From assembly GCF_000148725.1 (NCBI RefSeq), contig NZ_GL476314.1:236426-300425 (forward strand): a stretch of DNA of 64,000 nt, in the 5' to 3' direction. The notes beneath the pieces were generated by a model. That model had not been told where the DNA came from and searched no databases. It worked only from the letters and a program-made list of their open reading frames with translations. Source of the stretch: Roseibium sp. TrichSKD4 (lineage in GTDB: Bacteria > Pseudomonadota > Alphaproteobacteria > Rhizobiales > Stappiaceae). A program made the position numbers and the translations under genes. Shown in pieces: positions 26,228 to 34,524 of this stretch (the stretch's first letter is position 1; each line of letters opens with the position of its first letter).

Positions 26228-26533
26228 ATGTCACAAGCGGCGGAAATCGAATACAGCGAGCAGATGCAGCTAATGATGGCTCTGGCAGGCGCTACGGGCC
26301 GGATCGGTTTAGACTTGTCTTACACAAAGCCAATCTATGAAGCTTGGGGAGAGCTTTATCCAACGGATGCTTATGCATGGTTGTCCAAGGCATTGATTGA
26401 AATAGGCGAAAACAATTTCGCCGCTGCCAAGAGCTATGTGCAGGACGCGCTCGACCAAGCGGAGACCAATCGCGAGGCTGCCGAAGAAGCCATGCAATGG
26501 ATCAAGGAAGAAGAACAAAGGCAATCAAGCTGA
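26228..26533 (+). CDS. sctG: SctG-like small TPR chaperone
   Basis: This 101-residue protein is entirely helical with TPR character (AGATGRIGLDLSYTKPIYEA, YPTDAYAWLSKALIEIGEN, AKSYVQDALDQAET). Position just before the inner-rod gene and size fit the YscG/HrpB1-type family. In Ysc systems, YscG pairs with YscE to hold the needle subunit soluble; a YscE-like gene occurs here at 47162. ATG 26228 lies 19 nt after sctC. No signal peptide or membrane segment. It could alternatively be a class II chaperone fragment, but the length argues against that. Confidence 0.65.
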   Translation: MSQAAEIEYSEQMQLMMALAGATGRIGLDLSYTKPIYEAWGELYPTDAYAWLSKALIEIGENNFAAAKSYVQDALDQAETNREAAEEAMQWIKEEEQRQSS

Positions 26534-26562
26534 AGCTGCAGCATTTTTCCGGAGGATAGACG

Positions 26563-26928
26563 ATGAGTGATACCTTTCGTGCGTCTTTAAAGCAAACTCC
26601 TGCACGCATGATACCTGTTTCTCCATTCGAAGGAGTGTCTGAGAAGGCGCTGGAGGCAGTTGTCGATTCCACGCACGGATTGAACGCTGCCCTTCGTGAG
26701 CTGGGAGATGTTCGGCGTGAAGCTCAGCAACACGAGCGTGACCTTGAGAAGGTTCCTGCAGCTGAATTGACCCCTACCGATAAATTCACTCAGCAGATGT
26801 ATGGTTCGATGCGGGGCTTGATCGCGATCAGCGATGTCAGCCAGGAGCTGACGCGCTTTACGGTTAAAATGGGCATCTGCCAATCATGTGGCAAGAACCT
26901 TCAATCGTTTTTGAGGGGAGGACAGTAA
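26563..26928 (+). CDS. sctI: Inner rod protein SctI
   Basis: This encodes 121 residues with a GGAGG site 7 nt upstream. The C-terminal third (DKFTQQMYGSMRGLIAISDV, SQELTRFTVKMGICQSCGKN) follows the SctI pattern: a Q-M-containing helix, then S-x-E-x-T...K-x-x-x-x-x-x-G-K-x-x-Q and a final hydrophobic residue. SctI forms the short rod or socket under the needle inside the basal body. It immediately precedes sctJ, as in Ysc and Rhc loci (NolB position). Two cysteines near the C-terminus are unusual for an inner rod. Confidence 0.7.
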   Translation: MSDTFRASLKQTPARMIPVSPFEGVSEKALEAVVDSTHGLNAALRELGDVRREAQQHERDLEKVPAAELTPTDKFTQQMYGSMRGLIAISDVSQELTRFTVKMGICQSCGKNLQSFLRGGQ

Positions 26929-26929
26929 G

Positions 26930-27709
26930 TTGGAACGCGCTTCTGCTGTTCTTCGGAGCGCGATTTTGCTCGCCTGTCTCTTTATCCTGGCAGGTTGCAA
27001 GGTCGAGCTGTATTCAAACTTGAGCGAACAAGAAGCAAACCAGATCGCCGCAACGCTTATTGATGCTGGAATTTCCGTCGATAAGGAGAAGTTGCGAGAC
27101 GGAGTTTCGATCCTGGTTGCAGATTCGGAATTTGCCAACGCAGTCAACCTTCTAAATGAGAATGGCCTTCCCGCACGCCGATATCAGAACATGGGAGAAA
27201 TCTTTCAAAAGTCCGGCATCGTCTCATCTCCTACCGAAGAAAAGGCCAGATTTGTATTTGCGCTGAGTCAAGAGCTTGAAAATACCATCGCTGAAATCGA
27301 CGGTGTCTTATCGGCCAGGGTTCATGTTGTGTTGCCTGAGGAAGATATTCTGGGCCGCCAGACTGAGCCAAGTTCTGCATCGTTGTTCGTACGACACGTA
27401 GAAGGGGTTCCTGTCGAGAAACTAATTCCACGGATCAAGATGCTGGTCTCCAACTCGATCGAGGGTCTCGTTTACGAGCGGGTTTCTGTTGTGACCGTAC
27501 CGGCAATCAGTCTTTCAAAACTGGTTGAAAGAGAAGGGGCATTGGTCAAAAGCGACATGAAGCCAATGAACGAAGGTCTGTCTTCGCTCAACTTCGTGAC
27601 CTTAACCTCCAGAGTGCTCTTGTTGATTTTGATTGTTGGCGGAGCCTATTTTTATCGGGACTTTTTTCTTCGAGGGTTCAATTCCGTTCTGCGCTTAAGA
27701 AGGCGGTGA
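26930..27709 (+). CDS. sctJ: Inner-membrane ring lipoprotein SctJ
   Basis: A lipoprotein signal (LACLFILAGCK, lipid-bearing Cys 23) is followed by the YscJ/FliF domain: KVELYSNLSEQEANQIAATL, LLNENGLPARRYQNMGEIFQ, ARVHVVLPEEDILGRQTEPS. A C-terminal membrane helix (VLLLILIVGGAYFY) and a short basic tail complete the 259-residue protein. SctJ oligomerises with SctD to form the inner ring. Start is TTG 26930, preceded by GGGGAGG and one nucleotide after the sctI stop, which indicates coupling. All expected features are present. Confidence 0.93.
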   Translation: MERASAVLRSAILLACLFILAGCKVELYSNLSEQEANQIAATLIDAGISVDKEKLRDGVSILVADSEFANAVNLLNENGLPARRYQNMGEIFQKSGIVSSPTEEKARFVFALSQELENTIAEIDGVLSARVHVVLPEEDILGRQTEPSSASLFVRHVEGVPVEKLIPRIKMLVSNSIEGLVYERVSVVTVPAISLSKLVEREGALVKSDMKPMNEGLSSLNFVTLTSRVLLLILIVGGAYFYRDFFLRGFNSVLRLRRR

Positions 27710-27713
27710 AGTC

Positions 27714-28340
27714 GTGACTTCATCAGCCGATCACTGTCTGAAATTGGCCAAGCAACGCTCTGTTTTGCTCCAGAATGCGCTGAAATCTCATGAAGTGAAC
27801 TACGCTCGAAGCTACCGAACATACTGGCGCAACCCGAAAACAAGCACGATCATCGTGGAGCTCAACAAGTTACCCGCAAACTGGATAAACCTGTTGTTGA
27901 GTGATGACGGTCAACGTGACTGCGTTCAATTTGCGTCCGCTCGCTACGGTCGTTTCTTGTTGAGAAAATGCATCGACGCGAAGTTGATTGCGGATGTGAC
28001 AAAGACCATCGGGGAGAAGGCCTTTCAATACGGGATAGAGTTTCATGAGCAATCTGACGACGATGCTGTTTTGCAGCCTTCCGGATTAGGTTGTGAAGGA
28101 CAGGCGTTAAACCTGTTATTTCAACAAACGGTTGCAAAGTGCCAAGAACTTTTCGCAAATTCCGTGCCCTCAGCATTGAGGAAGTTGTGTTTCAATGCAG
28201 GAGATCAACTCGAATTTCGTGATTGCAAAAACGAAACTCTGATCGGCTCCGAGATTTGCGAAAATAAACTCTCAAGATGCCTTTCTCTGGAAATCGATCG
28301 GTTGTTCCCCCGGTCGGAGCCAGGAGGGGCAAATGCCTGA
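27714..28340 (+). CDS. sctK: Sorting-platform protein SctK
   Basis: This encodes 208 residues, GTG start four nucleotides after sctJ and an 8-nt overlap with sctL. Between sctJ and sctL, T3SS operons carry the poorly conserved SctK, which links the C-ring pods to the inner-membrane ring. The sequence is helical, without membrane segments; ELNKLPANWINLLLSDDGQR and ARYGRFLLRKCIDAKLI resemble the HrpD/YscK-type region. The identification rests mostly on gene order and size. Confidence 0.7.
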   Translation: MTSSADHCLKLAKQRSVLLQNALKSHEVNYARSYRTYWRNPKTSTIIVELNKLPANWINLLLSDDGQRDCVQFASARYGRFLLRKCIDAKLIADVTKTIGEKAFQYGIEFHEQSDDDAVLQPSGLGCEGQALNLLFQQTVAKCQELFANSVPSALRKLCFNAGDQLEFRDCKNETLIGSEICENKLSRCLSLEIDRLFPRSEPGGANA

Positions 28341-28992
28341 AACTGACTTGCAAGCAGTGGCTGACGGTTTGCTGGCAAATCTGTCTAAGGGCATGATGTT
28401 GCCCGCTGAGAAACTGTCACAGTTGAAGCAGGTCGATACGCTCGTTGCGCAGGCGAAGGCTGCAAAGTCGGAAGCCGAGAAACTGAGAACTGTCGCACAG
28501 ACCGAATATGAGATTTTGATCGAGCATGAATTTGAATGGCAGAAACAGGTTCTGGTCAGAAATATTCAGAAATTATACTTCAGTGAGCAGCTACGAGCAC
28601 AGGAAAAACTGAAGGCCTCATTGTCCGAGTTTAAAGTCGAGATCACCGAAACCGTCCTAAACATCTTGGAAAAACTGATTGGCGAGATCGACGATCAAGA
28701 ACGTGTTGCGTTGCTTACGGAAAAGGCTCTTAGAAGCAAAGACAGAATTGATGGCTCGCGCGTTGTTTGCGCGCCTGATGTGGTTGAAAGTGTTTCAAAG
28801 GCCGCCAGCGAGATAGAGAAAGAGGATAGTATCAAGGTCAAGGTTGAAGCAGATACCTCACTGGATCCTGGTCGGGCGCTCCTGATTACAGCCGGCGGAT
28901 ATGTCGAAATCGGCGCAAATGAAATTTTGAAAAATGTACTCGGTGACAAAAGGCTTGAAAGCCTATTGGGCAACAGCGATGAACAAAATTGA
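28333..28992 (+). CDS. sctL: ATPase stator SctL
   Basis: This 219-residue protein has an extended N-terminal coiled coil (LSQLKQVDTLVAQAKAAKSE) and a C-terminal FliH/HrpE-like domain (VRNIQKLYFSEQLRAQEKLK, LDPGRALLITAGGYVEIG). SctL dimers bind the ATPase SctN and connect it to SctQ pods. It overlaps sctK upstream and sctN downstream by 14 nt, so translation is probably coupled. No abnormality was seen. Confidence 0.85.
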   Translation: MPETDLQAVADGLLANLSKGMMLPAEKLSQLKQVDTLVAQAKAAKSEAEKLRTVAQTEYEILIEHEFEWQKQVLVRNIQKLYFSEQLRAQEKLKASLSEFKVEITETVLNILEKLIGEIDDQERVALLTEKALRSKDRIDGSRVVCAPDVVESVSKAASEIEKEDSIKVKVEADTSLDPGRALLITAGGYVEIGANEILKNVLGDKRLESLLGNSDEQN

Positions 28993-30310
28993 TCAGAACC
29001 AAAAAGACGAGATTGCCAGGCATCTCAGGTCTCTTGCCGGGTCGGTAACCGAGCTTCCCGTTTTGGGCAGGGTGACGAAGATTTTGGGCTCTGTAATAAG
29101 GGCCTCGCTGAGCGACGCGCTGATTGGCGAAGAGTGTATCCTCGTTGATCCGGTTACGAAGAAGACCTTGCATGCTGCAGTTATCGGGATGGACAAAAAC
29201 GAAGTCATTCTGGTTCCTTCAGGTTCCATCGACGGTTTGTCTGTTCGAGCGCAGGTCGTTCGAACGGGGCGGCAGCCGATGGCTCCGTGTGGAAAGGACC
29301 TTCTCGGCCGGGTGGTGGACGCATTTGGTGAAGCGCTCGACGGAAAAGAGAAAATTACGACCTTTACGGACCTTAAGCGTGATCCTCCTCAGGCAATGAA
29401 GCGCACAATTATCGACACGCCCTTCGAAACGCGAATTCGGGCGATTGATGGCATGCTTACAATCGGGCGAGGGCAAAGAATTGGTATTTTTGGGTCAGCT
29501 GGCGTGGGTAAGTCGGTGTTGCTCTCTGAAATTATCAAAGGCGCGCTGGTAGATGTCATTGTTGTCGGTTTGATAGGCGAACGTGGCCGCGAAGTTGCTG
29601 AGTTTATTCAAAATAACTTGGGTGCAGAGGGGCTGAAAAAGGCGTGTTTGTTCGTTGCAACGGCTGACAGACCTCCGGCAGAACGGCTGAGAGCTGCCTA
29701 TTCGGCAACTGCGGCTGCGGAGCAGTTCCGCGACGAAGGGCTTTCGGTCCTGCTGTTGATAGACAGTGCCACGCGCGTTGCCCGCGCAACCAGGGAAATA
29801 GGATTGGCTGCGGGGGAATTGCCAGTTCGGCGGGGGTTTCCACCGTCAACTTTCACGTTGCTACCGGAGTTGCTGGAGCGCGCTGGAACGAGTGACAAAG
29901 GTGCCATAACAGCAATTTACACGGTCCTGGTTGAGGGCGATAACGACGATGCGGATCCGGTGGCCGATGAATTGCGAAGTCTGCTCGATGGACACATCAT
30001 TTTATCTAGGAAACTTGCCGCCAAAAACCATTACCCGGCCATAGACGTGTCACGGTCGAAAAGCCGAGTAATGGGCGCGGTCGTTGATGCCGAGCATGGG
30101 GCCTCGGCTAGCAAGCTAGGCAGTTACATCGCCAAGCTGAATGAAATCGAACTTCTTCTGCAGGTCGGCGAATATAAGCCTGGTGGAGACCCATTGGCGG
30201 ACATTGCCGTGGAGAAGCAATCTGAGATTTTTGAATTTTTGCAACAGACGCCCGGTGAATTTACTGATTTTCAAGACAGCAAATCTCGCCTGATCAGAGT
30301 GGTTTCCTGA
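28979..30310 (+). CDS. sctN: T3SS ATPase SctN
   Basis: This 443-residue protein is close to the FliI/YscN family's length. Walker A is GSAGVGKS at residues 172-179; Walker B lies in VLLLIDSATRVARATREIG, and the conserved GLIGERGREV and RRGFPPSTFTLLPELLERAG segments are present. It unfolds substrates and strips chaperones at the base of the export gate. ATG 28979 overlaps the end of sctL; an upstream ATG at 28934 would add residues unlike the family. The stop overlaps the start of sctO by one base. Confidence 0.95.
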   Translation: MNKIDQNQKDEIARHLRSLAGSVTELPVLGRVTKILGSVIRASLSDALIGEECILVDPVTKKTLHAAVIGMDKNEVILVPSGSIDGLSVRAQVVRTGRQPMAPCGKDLLGRVVDAFGEALDGKEKITTFTDLKRDPPQAMKRTIIDTPFETRIRAIDGMLTIGRGQRIGIFGSAGVGKSVLLSEIIKGALVDVIVVGLIGERGREVAEFIQNNLGAEGLKKACLFVATADRPPAERLRAAYSATAAAEQFRDEGLSVLLLIDSATRVARATREIGLAAGELPVRRGFPPSTFTLLPELLERAGTSDKGAITAIYTVLVEGDNDDADPVADELRSLLDGHIILSRKLAAKNHYPAIDVSRSKSRVMGAVVDAEHGASASKLGSYIAKLNEIELLLQVGEYKPGGDPLADIAVEKQSEIFEFLQQTPGEFTDFQDSKSRLIRVVS

Positions 30311-30792
30311 TGGAAAAGCTATCGGCTCTGGTGAAACTTGCAGAACAGCGCGTTGAGCAAATGACGAAGAGATTTTCCGCAGTCAAACTTGAGCTTGAGG
30401 CCAAGCATTCCGCGCTTGAAAACGCAGAGCAAATCGAGGTCCAAATCCGAAGCGATGTTGCGCGCGAGAAAATGCAGATGCGGTCCGCAATGGTCGAAAA
30501 GCCAAGCAATGCGTTTCTTTTGGAAAGGTACCGCTATTCACACGATCGCATGAATCGAACTATTGCCGCCGCTGAGAGCATGATTCAGACCAAAAAAACC
30601 GAGATTGAAGAAAAGCAAGTCGAAGTGGCGTCCGTTCGAGAGCGCCTCTTCAAGGCTCAGAAATTGCTTGATAAAAGGAAAAAATTGCAGAAGGATTTTG
30701 AACTTCAACGCGAACAGGAGCTTGAACTCGCCGAAGAGCTCGAATTGGAAGACTTGGCGTTTCAGAAAATAGATATGGGCAACAGTCAATGA
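30310..30792 (+). CDS. sctO: ATPase stalk protein SctO
   Basis: This encodes 160 residues that are almost wholly coiled coil (LVKLAEQRVEQMTKRFSAVK through DFELQREQELELAEELELED), with the FliJ/YscO layout of two long antiparallel helices. SctO inserts into the SctN hexamer and contacts SctV. It starts one base into the sctN stop and overlaps sctQ by 4 nt (ATGA). Identification is by structure and by its fixed place between sctN and sctQ. Confidence 0.82.
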   Translation: MEKLSALVKLAEQRVEQMTKRFSAVKLELEAKHSALENAEQIEVQIRSDVAREKMQMRSAMVEKPSNAFLLERYRYSHDRMNRTIAAAESMIQTKKTEIEEKQVEVASVRERLFKAQKLLDKRKKLQKDFELQREQELELAEELELEDLAFQKIDMGNSQ

Positions 30793-31835
30793 CCAATGTT
30801 GTCGAAACGAATGTGGAAGCCAAGCCTCTGATCTTCAGAGAGTTAGACGATGCTCGTTCCGGCAAGTTGCCGATTGCATTGAACTTTTACAGGAAACCTT
30901 TGCGCCTCATCGCTGAGGAGACTTTCCTAGATATCTGTGTAGACAACTCGACGGGGGCTGGCGGAGAGATTGTTGTAAATTTTTTGCTAAATGAAACGGA
31001 CGCCACAATTAGTGTTTCACAAGTTGACTTGGAGCGATTGTGCCAAACACCTTTGTTTGGTTTGTCCGGTGTCGAGCAGGCATTGATCGTGGAAGACAGC
31101 GCAGGTGCCTGGGTGGAGCGATTTGAGAAGGCAACAGGTATGAGCGTCCGAACAACGGAAGTGCTGCCAGCGAACGAAGCTTCTAGAGATTTCCAATATA
31201 CCTGCAATCTTTCAATTCGATGGTTGGACAACAAAGGGAACCAGGCCGAAACCCTTGCTTCCCTCAGTCTGAGCGACGAAGCGCTCGAACATCTGACATC
31301 GCTTTTGGAGAAACAGCGCAGCAAAAATGACGTCATCGAAGACGTTCGGTTGAACTGCTGTAACACGATTTCGCTTGAGGGAATTTGCCTTGAGGAGCTG
31401 AAAAAAGTTGCCGTTGGCGATGCCATCGTCCTAGGAGAGTTGGATGAGTTCAGGGGAGTGCTGGTTGAAGGGCGCATGGTGTTCCCGGCACTGCAAGAAG
31501 GATCTGAACTGATAATCGACGGAGATTTGCAGGAGATATCAGCAAATGGACCGACTGAAATGACAAACAAAGCTGGTGAAGAAAATATGGGTGAAGGCGC
31601 CGCTGGAAAAGTTGACGAAATTAAAGTTAATCTTGTCGTCTCTGCAGGGGAACTCCAACTGCCTATAGGTGAGCTGCGAGAACTCGAAACAGGTTCGGTA
31701 CTGCGGCTGCCTGTCGGGCAGCCAGGCAATGTGAATCTGATGGTGAACGGTCAAAAGATCGGTGAGGGTGTTCTGGTGACAATTTCAGGGCAAACCGCTG
31801 TTGAAATTTCTAAATTGGGAAATTCAATTGCCTGA
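30789..31835 (+). CDS. sctQ: C-ring/sorting platform protein SctQ
   Basis: This 348-residue protein carries two SpoA domains near the C-terminus (ICLEELKKVAVGDAIVLGEL; then VNLVVSAGELQLPIGELREL to QPGNVNLMVNGQKIGEGVLV). SctQ forms the cytosolic pods. Many SctQ genes also make a short C-terminal product from an internal start; here ATG 31587, preceded by GGTGAAG, would give an 82-residue second SpoA domain. The gene ends 18 nt from the convergent sctR, so the usual sctQ-R-S-T-U order is broken at this point. Confidence 0.9.
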   Translation: MTNVVETNVEAKPLIFRELDDARSGKLPIALNFYRKPLRLIAEETFLDICVDNSTGAGGEIVVNFLLNETDATISVSQVDLERLCQTPLFGLSGVEQALIVEDSAGAWVERFEKATGMSVRTTEVLPANEASRDFQYTCNLSIRWLDNKGNQAETLASLSLSDEALEHLTSLLEKQRSKNDVIEDVRLNCCNTISLEGICLEELKKVAVGDAIVLGELDEFRGVLVEGRMVFPALQEGSELIIDGDLQEISANGPTEMTNKAGEENMGEGAAGKVDEIKVNLVVSAGELQLPIGELRELETGSVLRLPVGQPGNVNLMVNGQKIGEGVLVTISGQTAVEISKLGNSIA

Positions 31836-31852
31836 CTAAGCAGGTAAGTGTT

Positions 31853-32491
31853 TCAAATATAGCTCAAAATCAAGCTGTGCGTGAGCTTTGACCAACCGTC
31901 GGCTGCAACAAACAGCAACACTTTAAAGGGCAACGATATCACCATCGGCGACACCATGCTCATGCCCAGTGCGCTGAGAATGTTGGTGACGACAATGTCA
32001 ATTGCCAGAAACGGCAAAAAGATAAGAACCCCTGCCTGAAGGGCGGCGTTCAGCTCGGCATTCATAAAGGCAGGCAACAAAACCAGAAAACTGTTCTCGG
32101 TGACTTTGAGTCGAGATCCTTTGTAGAGTTCGTTCCCCGCGTCGAGGAAAAAAGTCTTGTCCGCCAGGGTAACGTGCTTGTTCATGAAGTCGGAAATTGG
32201 TTGCAACCCTTTCACAAATGCGTCCTGAAGAGAGGCTGGCGAATTGAAGTCAATTGGAAGCGCTGCAAGGATATCGTAAGTCGCCACGAACACTGGGGCC
32301 TGAATAAACGCGACCAAGGCGAGCGTTATTGCATAGAGCGCCATGTTGGGTGGCGTTTGTTGGAGCCCGATCGCGTTACGCAGAATAAAAAGGATCGTCG
32401 CTATCTTTATGAACGCAGTTGTTCCGACAATAAAAAAAGGCACAATCGAAGCCAAAATCAACATTCCGAGGAACTGCGGAAATTCGTTCAT
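31853..32491 (-). CDS. sctR: Export-gate protein SctR
   Basis: The protein has 212 residues with four hydrophobic segments (QFLGMLILASIVPFFIVGTT; MALYAITLALVAFIQAPVFV; FLVLLPAFMNAELNAALQAG; the last with GVLIFLPFLAIDIVVTNIL). The LPAF-x-x-x-EL and AIDIVVTNILSALGM signatures are those of FliP/SctR. Five SctR subunits start the helical export gate. ATG 32491 follows GGGGAACG; an ATG at 32536 is possible. It is on the opposite strand to all neighbouring core genes, convergent with sctQ, and separated from sctT and sctU by 16 kb; sctS is not next to it. Confidence 0.93.
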   Translation of the reverse strand: MNEFPQFLGMLILASIVPFFIVGTTAFIKIATILFILRNAIGLQQTPPNMALYAITLALVAFIQAPVFVATYDILAALPIDFNSPASLQDAFVKGLQPISDFMNKHVTLADKTFFLDAGNELYKGSRLKVTENSFLVLLPAFMNAELNAALQAGVLIFLPFLAIDIVVTNILSALGMSMVSPMVISLPFKVLLFVAADGWSKLTHSLILSYI

Positions 32492-32536
32492 CAAATCGTT
32501 CCCCAAAAACCTTAAGCAACAGTCTTTGCGTTTCAT

Positions 32537-33045
32537 TCATCGCAAAAAATACCTCTACGTAAATTTACAAATTTGATTAGAAAGTTGCAAAGTCTAATTT
32601 GGGTCAACCTCCAGCAAGGATTTGAAAAAACAAATTTCGGTGGCTGAGGGGGGGGTGGGCACTTCCACAAAACCACGACGCTCGTGGAGGTACTTGTGAG
32701 AGCGCATTTTTGTTTTGGAAGCGAATTGGCGCCCCCTTAAGAACCGTTTGCACTAATAAAGCGTTTGAGGGGAGTGCGGGCTTCCAAAAACGATTGCAAT
32801 CTGTGCGTATCCGATAAGCGGCATACCCAAATACGTCGCGAAAGGTATGGCCCTTGCTCTCTTGGGAGTTAACTATCAGAAATATAAAATAAAATTAGCC
32901 AATTGAAAGGGCCGTTGCTGTTTATTGCCATCGCCAGTTAGGTGATGCTGTATTTTTTACGTATTGTCATGACCATTGTCGTAATTTACCTATTAAGTCA
33001 GCAAAGTAGATTAGCTACGCTGTTGCCAATATGTGAGCCGGAACA
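32537..33045. other. Intergenic region between divergent sctR and the gene at 33046
   Basis: No gene was found on either strand, and specifically no sctS-like hydrophobic frame. It contains a G8 run (about 32648-32655) and the words TACGTAAA (32557) and TTTACGTA (32955), which recur upstream of other genes of the locus. It probably contains divergent promoters. Confidence 0.4.
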
Positions 33046-33363
33046 ATGACAGTTGAAAAACCTGCAGGCGGCATAAGAAGCCCTTTCGTTACTGACACTG
33101 CAAGTGTCAGCAAAACCAAGTTGTCCCAACTCGACAGTGCGGTTGCCTCGAGCGGCGTTGCCCACGCGCAAGCCAAGTCTCCGGAAGCCAAAGGCGCCTG
33201 GCGCTCGTATCTCGAAAGCACAGGTGTTGTTAAGAGCGAAGGCGCAAAGTCCGGGACGTCTGGCATTAAGCAAACGGCTGCAGATGATGTCGAAATTTCG
33301 GCTGCTTATGACCGTGCCTCGGGTCGAAGGTACATGGTGCTCGATGTAGCCTCCGAAAAGTAG
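33046..33363 (+). CDS. Small hypothetical protein
   Basis: This 105-residue protein is rich in Ser, Ala, Lys and Gly, soluble and mostly polar (TVEKPAGGIRSPFVTDTASV...). No known domain. The N-terminus is Ser/Thr-rich and hydrophilic, compatible with a T3SS secretion signal. ATG 33046 follows GCCGGAAC. It is monocistronic, about 90 nt after a TTTACGTA word. It may be a secreted small protein, but coding status rests only on length and start context. Confidence 0.5.
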   Translation: MTVEKPAGGIRSPFVTDTASVSKTKLSQLDSAVASSGVAHAQAKSPEAKGAWRSYLESTGVVKSEGAKSGTSGIKQTAADDVEISAAYDRASGRRYMVLDVASEK

Positions 33364-33824
33364 CCGGACATCGTCGTCCCAGTTCGACCAGGGATTTTGC
33401 ACACCTTATTTTTGTCCCATAACGGCTTTTGGGGTGTGCCGCCACAAGCGGCAAATGTAACAGGCGCATTGTATATAAGCGCTCCTTCTGGACCGCCGGG
33501 TTCGATCTAATTCTCAATAAAGTTTCGAAGAACCGCAGTGCTTTGAAGTCTTCACAAGTATTCCTTAAATGCTTGCGTAGTTCGGCAGTTCGAAAGAAGT
33601 AATTTTTTCGAGCGTCGCAGCCCTAGGCGTAATCAGGTTTTCTTATAGCTATTGATAAAAACTTCTATTTATTTCGAGCTCTGCGCATGGCTACAGCCGT
33701 TGCCTTGGCGAGGTTGTAGAATGTGTATTCCGACTCCAGAAGTGCCCGGACAAAAATAGGTAGTTGTTACAGCATTGTAAAAAATATACTCTCCAGCTGC
33801 CTTAGAGTTTAGGAGCTGTGGAAG
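33364..33824. other. Intergenic region before sctX
   Basis: No supported gene. A small hairpin TGCCGC-CACAA-GCGGCA lies near 33437-33453, without a T-run. The last 60 bp before sctX include TTAGGAGCTGTGGAAG, which supplies its ribosome site. Confidence 0.35.
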
Positions 33825-34154
33825 ATGGAAATACATAAGTCCAAGCATGAGGTCCAGTTCTATCAACCGCAAGTTCAAAATGTTCGTAAAACAGAGTCTT
33901 CGACAGCAAACGCGCCTGAGAATGCCGAGAGTTTCCTGGATTCTCATTTGCTTCGAAGTCCAATTGAATTGGGGTTGGGTTATATCGATTTGCCGCCCTT
34001 GAGCGAATTGAGGTCTCAGATAGAGGATCTGCAGCTGCTCTTTGCGGAGGGTGAAATCGTGCTTGAGCCCGAAATCAATGAGCCGCTGAAGGTGATCCTG
34101 CGCGAGGAATTGAGCAAAATAGACGCAATAAAAGAATTGCAGCTGAGAAAGTGA
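33825..34154 (+). CDS. sctX: SctX-like secreted export component
   Basis: This 109-residue protein is placed directly before a small TPR protein and sctV, the same order as yscX-yscY-yscV of Ysc systems. The N-terminal half is polar; the C-terminal half (ELRSQIEDLQLLFAEGEIVL) is helical like YscX. In Ysc systems SctX is a secreted protein that binds SctY and SctV and is needed for early export. The gene has AGGAGCTGTGGAAG upstream and overlaps the next gene by 4 nt (GTGA). Sequence similarity by eye is weak; synteny is the main evidence. Confidence 0.6.
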   Translation: MEIHKSKHEVQFYQPQVQNVRKTESSTANAPENAESFLDSHLLRSPIELGLGYIDLPPLSELRSQIEDLQLLFAEGEIVLEPEINEPLKVILREELSKIDAIKELQLRK

Positions 34155-34507
34155 TTCTTGCGATGAGAGCGGCGTCTTTCGAATTCCTCACCACATTGGC
34201 TGTGCTCTATCACAGGCATGGATGCTGGGACAGGTCCCTGCTTTATGCAATCACCGCTGCCAAGCTTAACTTGTGGTCGCCGCGACTTGTGCTGGTAATG
34301 GCGTCTTCATTTCTCAAGCTTGACGAGCCGGAACAAGCGATAGCGGTTCTTTCGCGCTTTGAAACTGGTGAGGATTCAACTGAGTTTAAACCGAATTTGG
34401 CTGAGCAAATCTGCGCCTTCGCGCTGTTGCGCCGCGCGCACTTGCGCACAAAAGATCTGACAAACGCTCTGCGATACACGAAGAAAATAAACGAACTGAA
34501 CGAATAA
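34151..34507 (+). CDS. sctY: SctY-like TPR chaperone
   Basis: This 118-residue protein (from GTG 34151; ATG 34163 is an alternative) has TPR-like helices (LTTLAVLYHRHGCWDRSLLY, KLNLWSPRLVLVMASSFLKL, CAFALLRRAHLRTKDLTNAL). Size and position between the sctX-like gene and sctV match YscY, the chaperone of SctX that also contacts the cytoplasmic domain of SctV. The GTGA overlap with the upstream gene suggests coupled translation, consistent with a complex. Confidence 0.65.
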   Translation: MILAMRAASFEFLTTLAVLYHRHGCWDRSLLYAITAAKLNLWSPRLVLVMASSFLKLDEPEQAIAVLSRFETGEDSTEFKPNLAEQICAFALLRRAHLRTKDLTNALRYTKKINELNE

Positions 34508-34524
34508 AGGGCGGAGGGACACAA

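Noticed and set aside
30887-31729. 280-codon minus-strand frame
   Set aside because: Serine-rich shadow of sctQ with no recognisable features.
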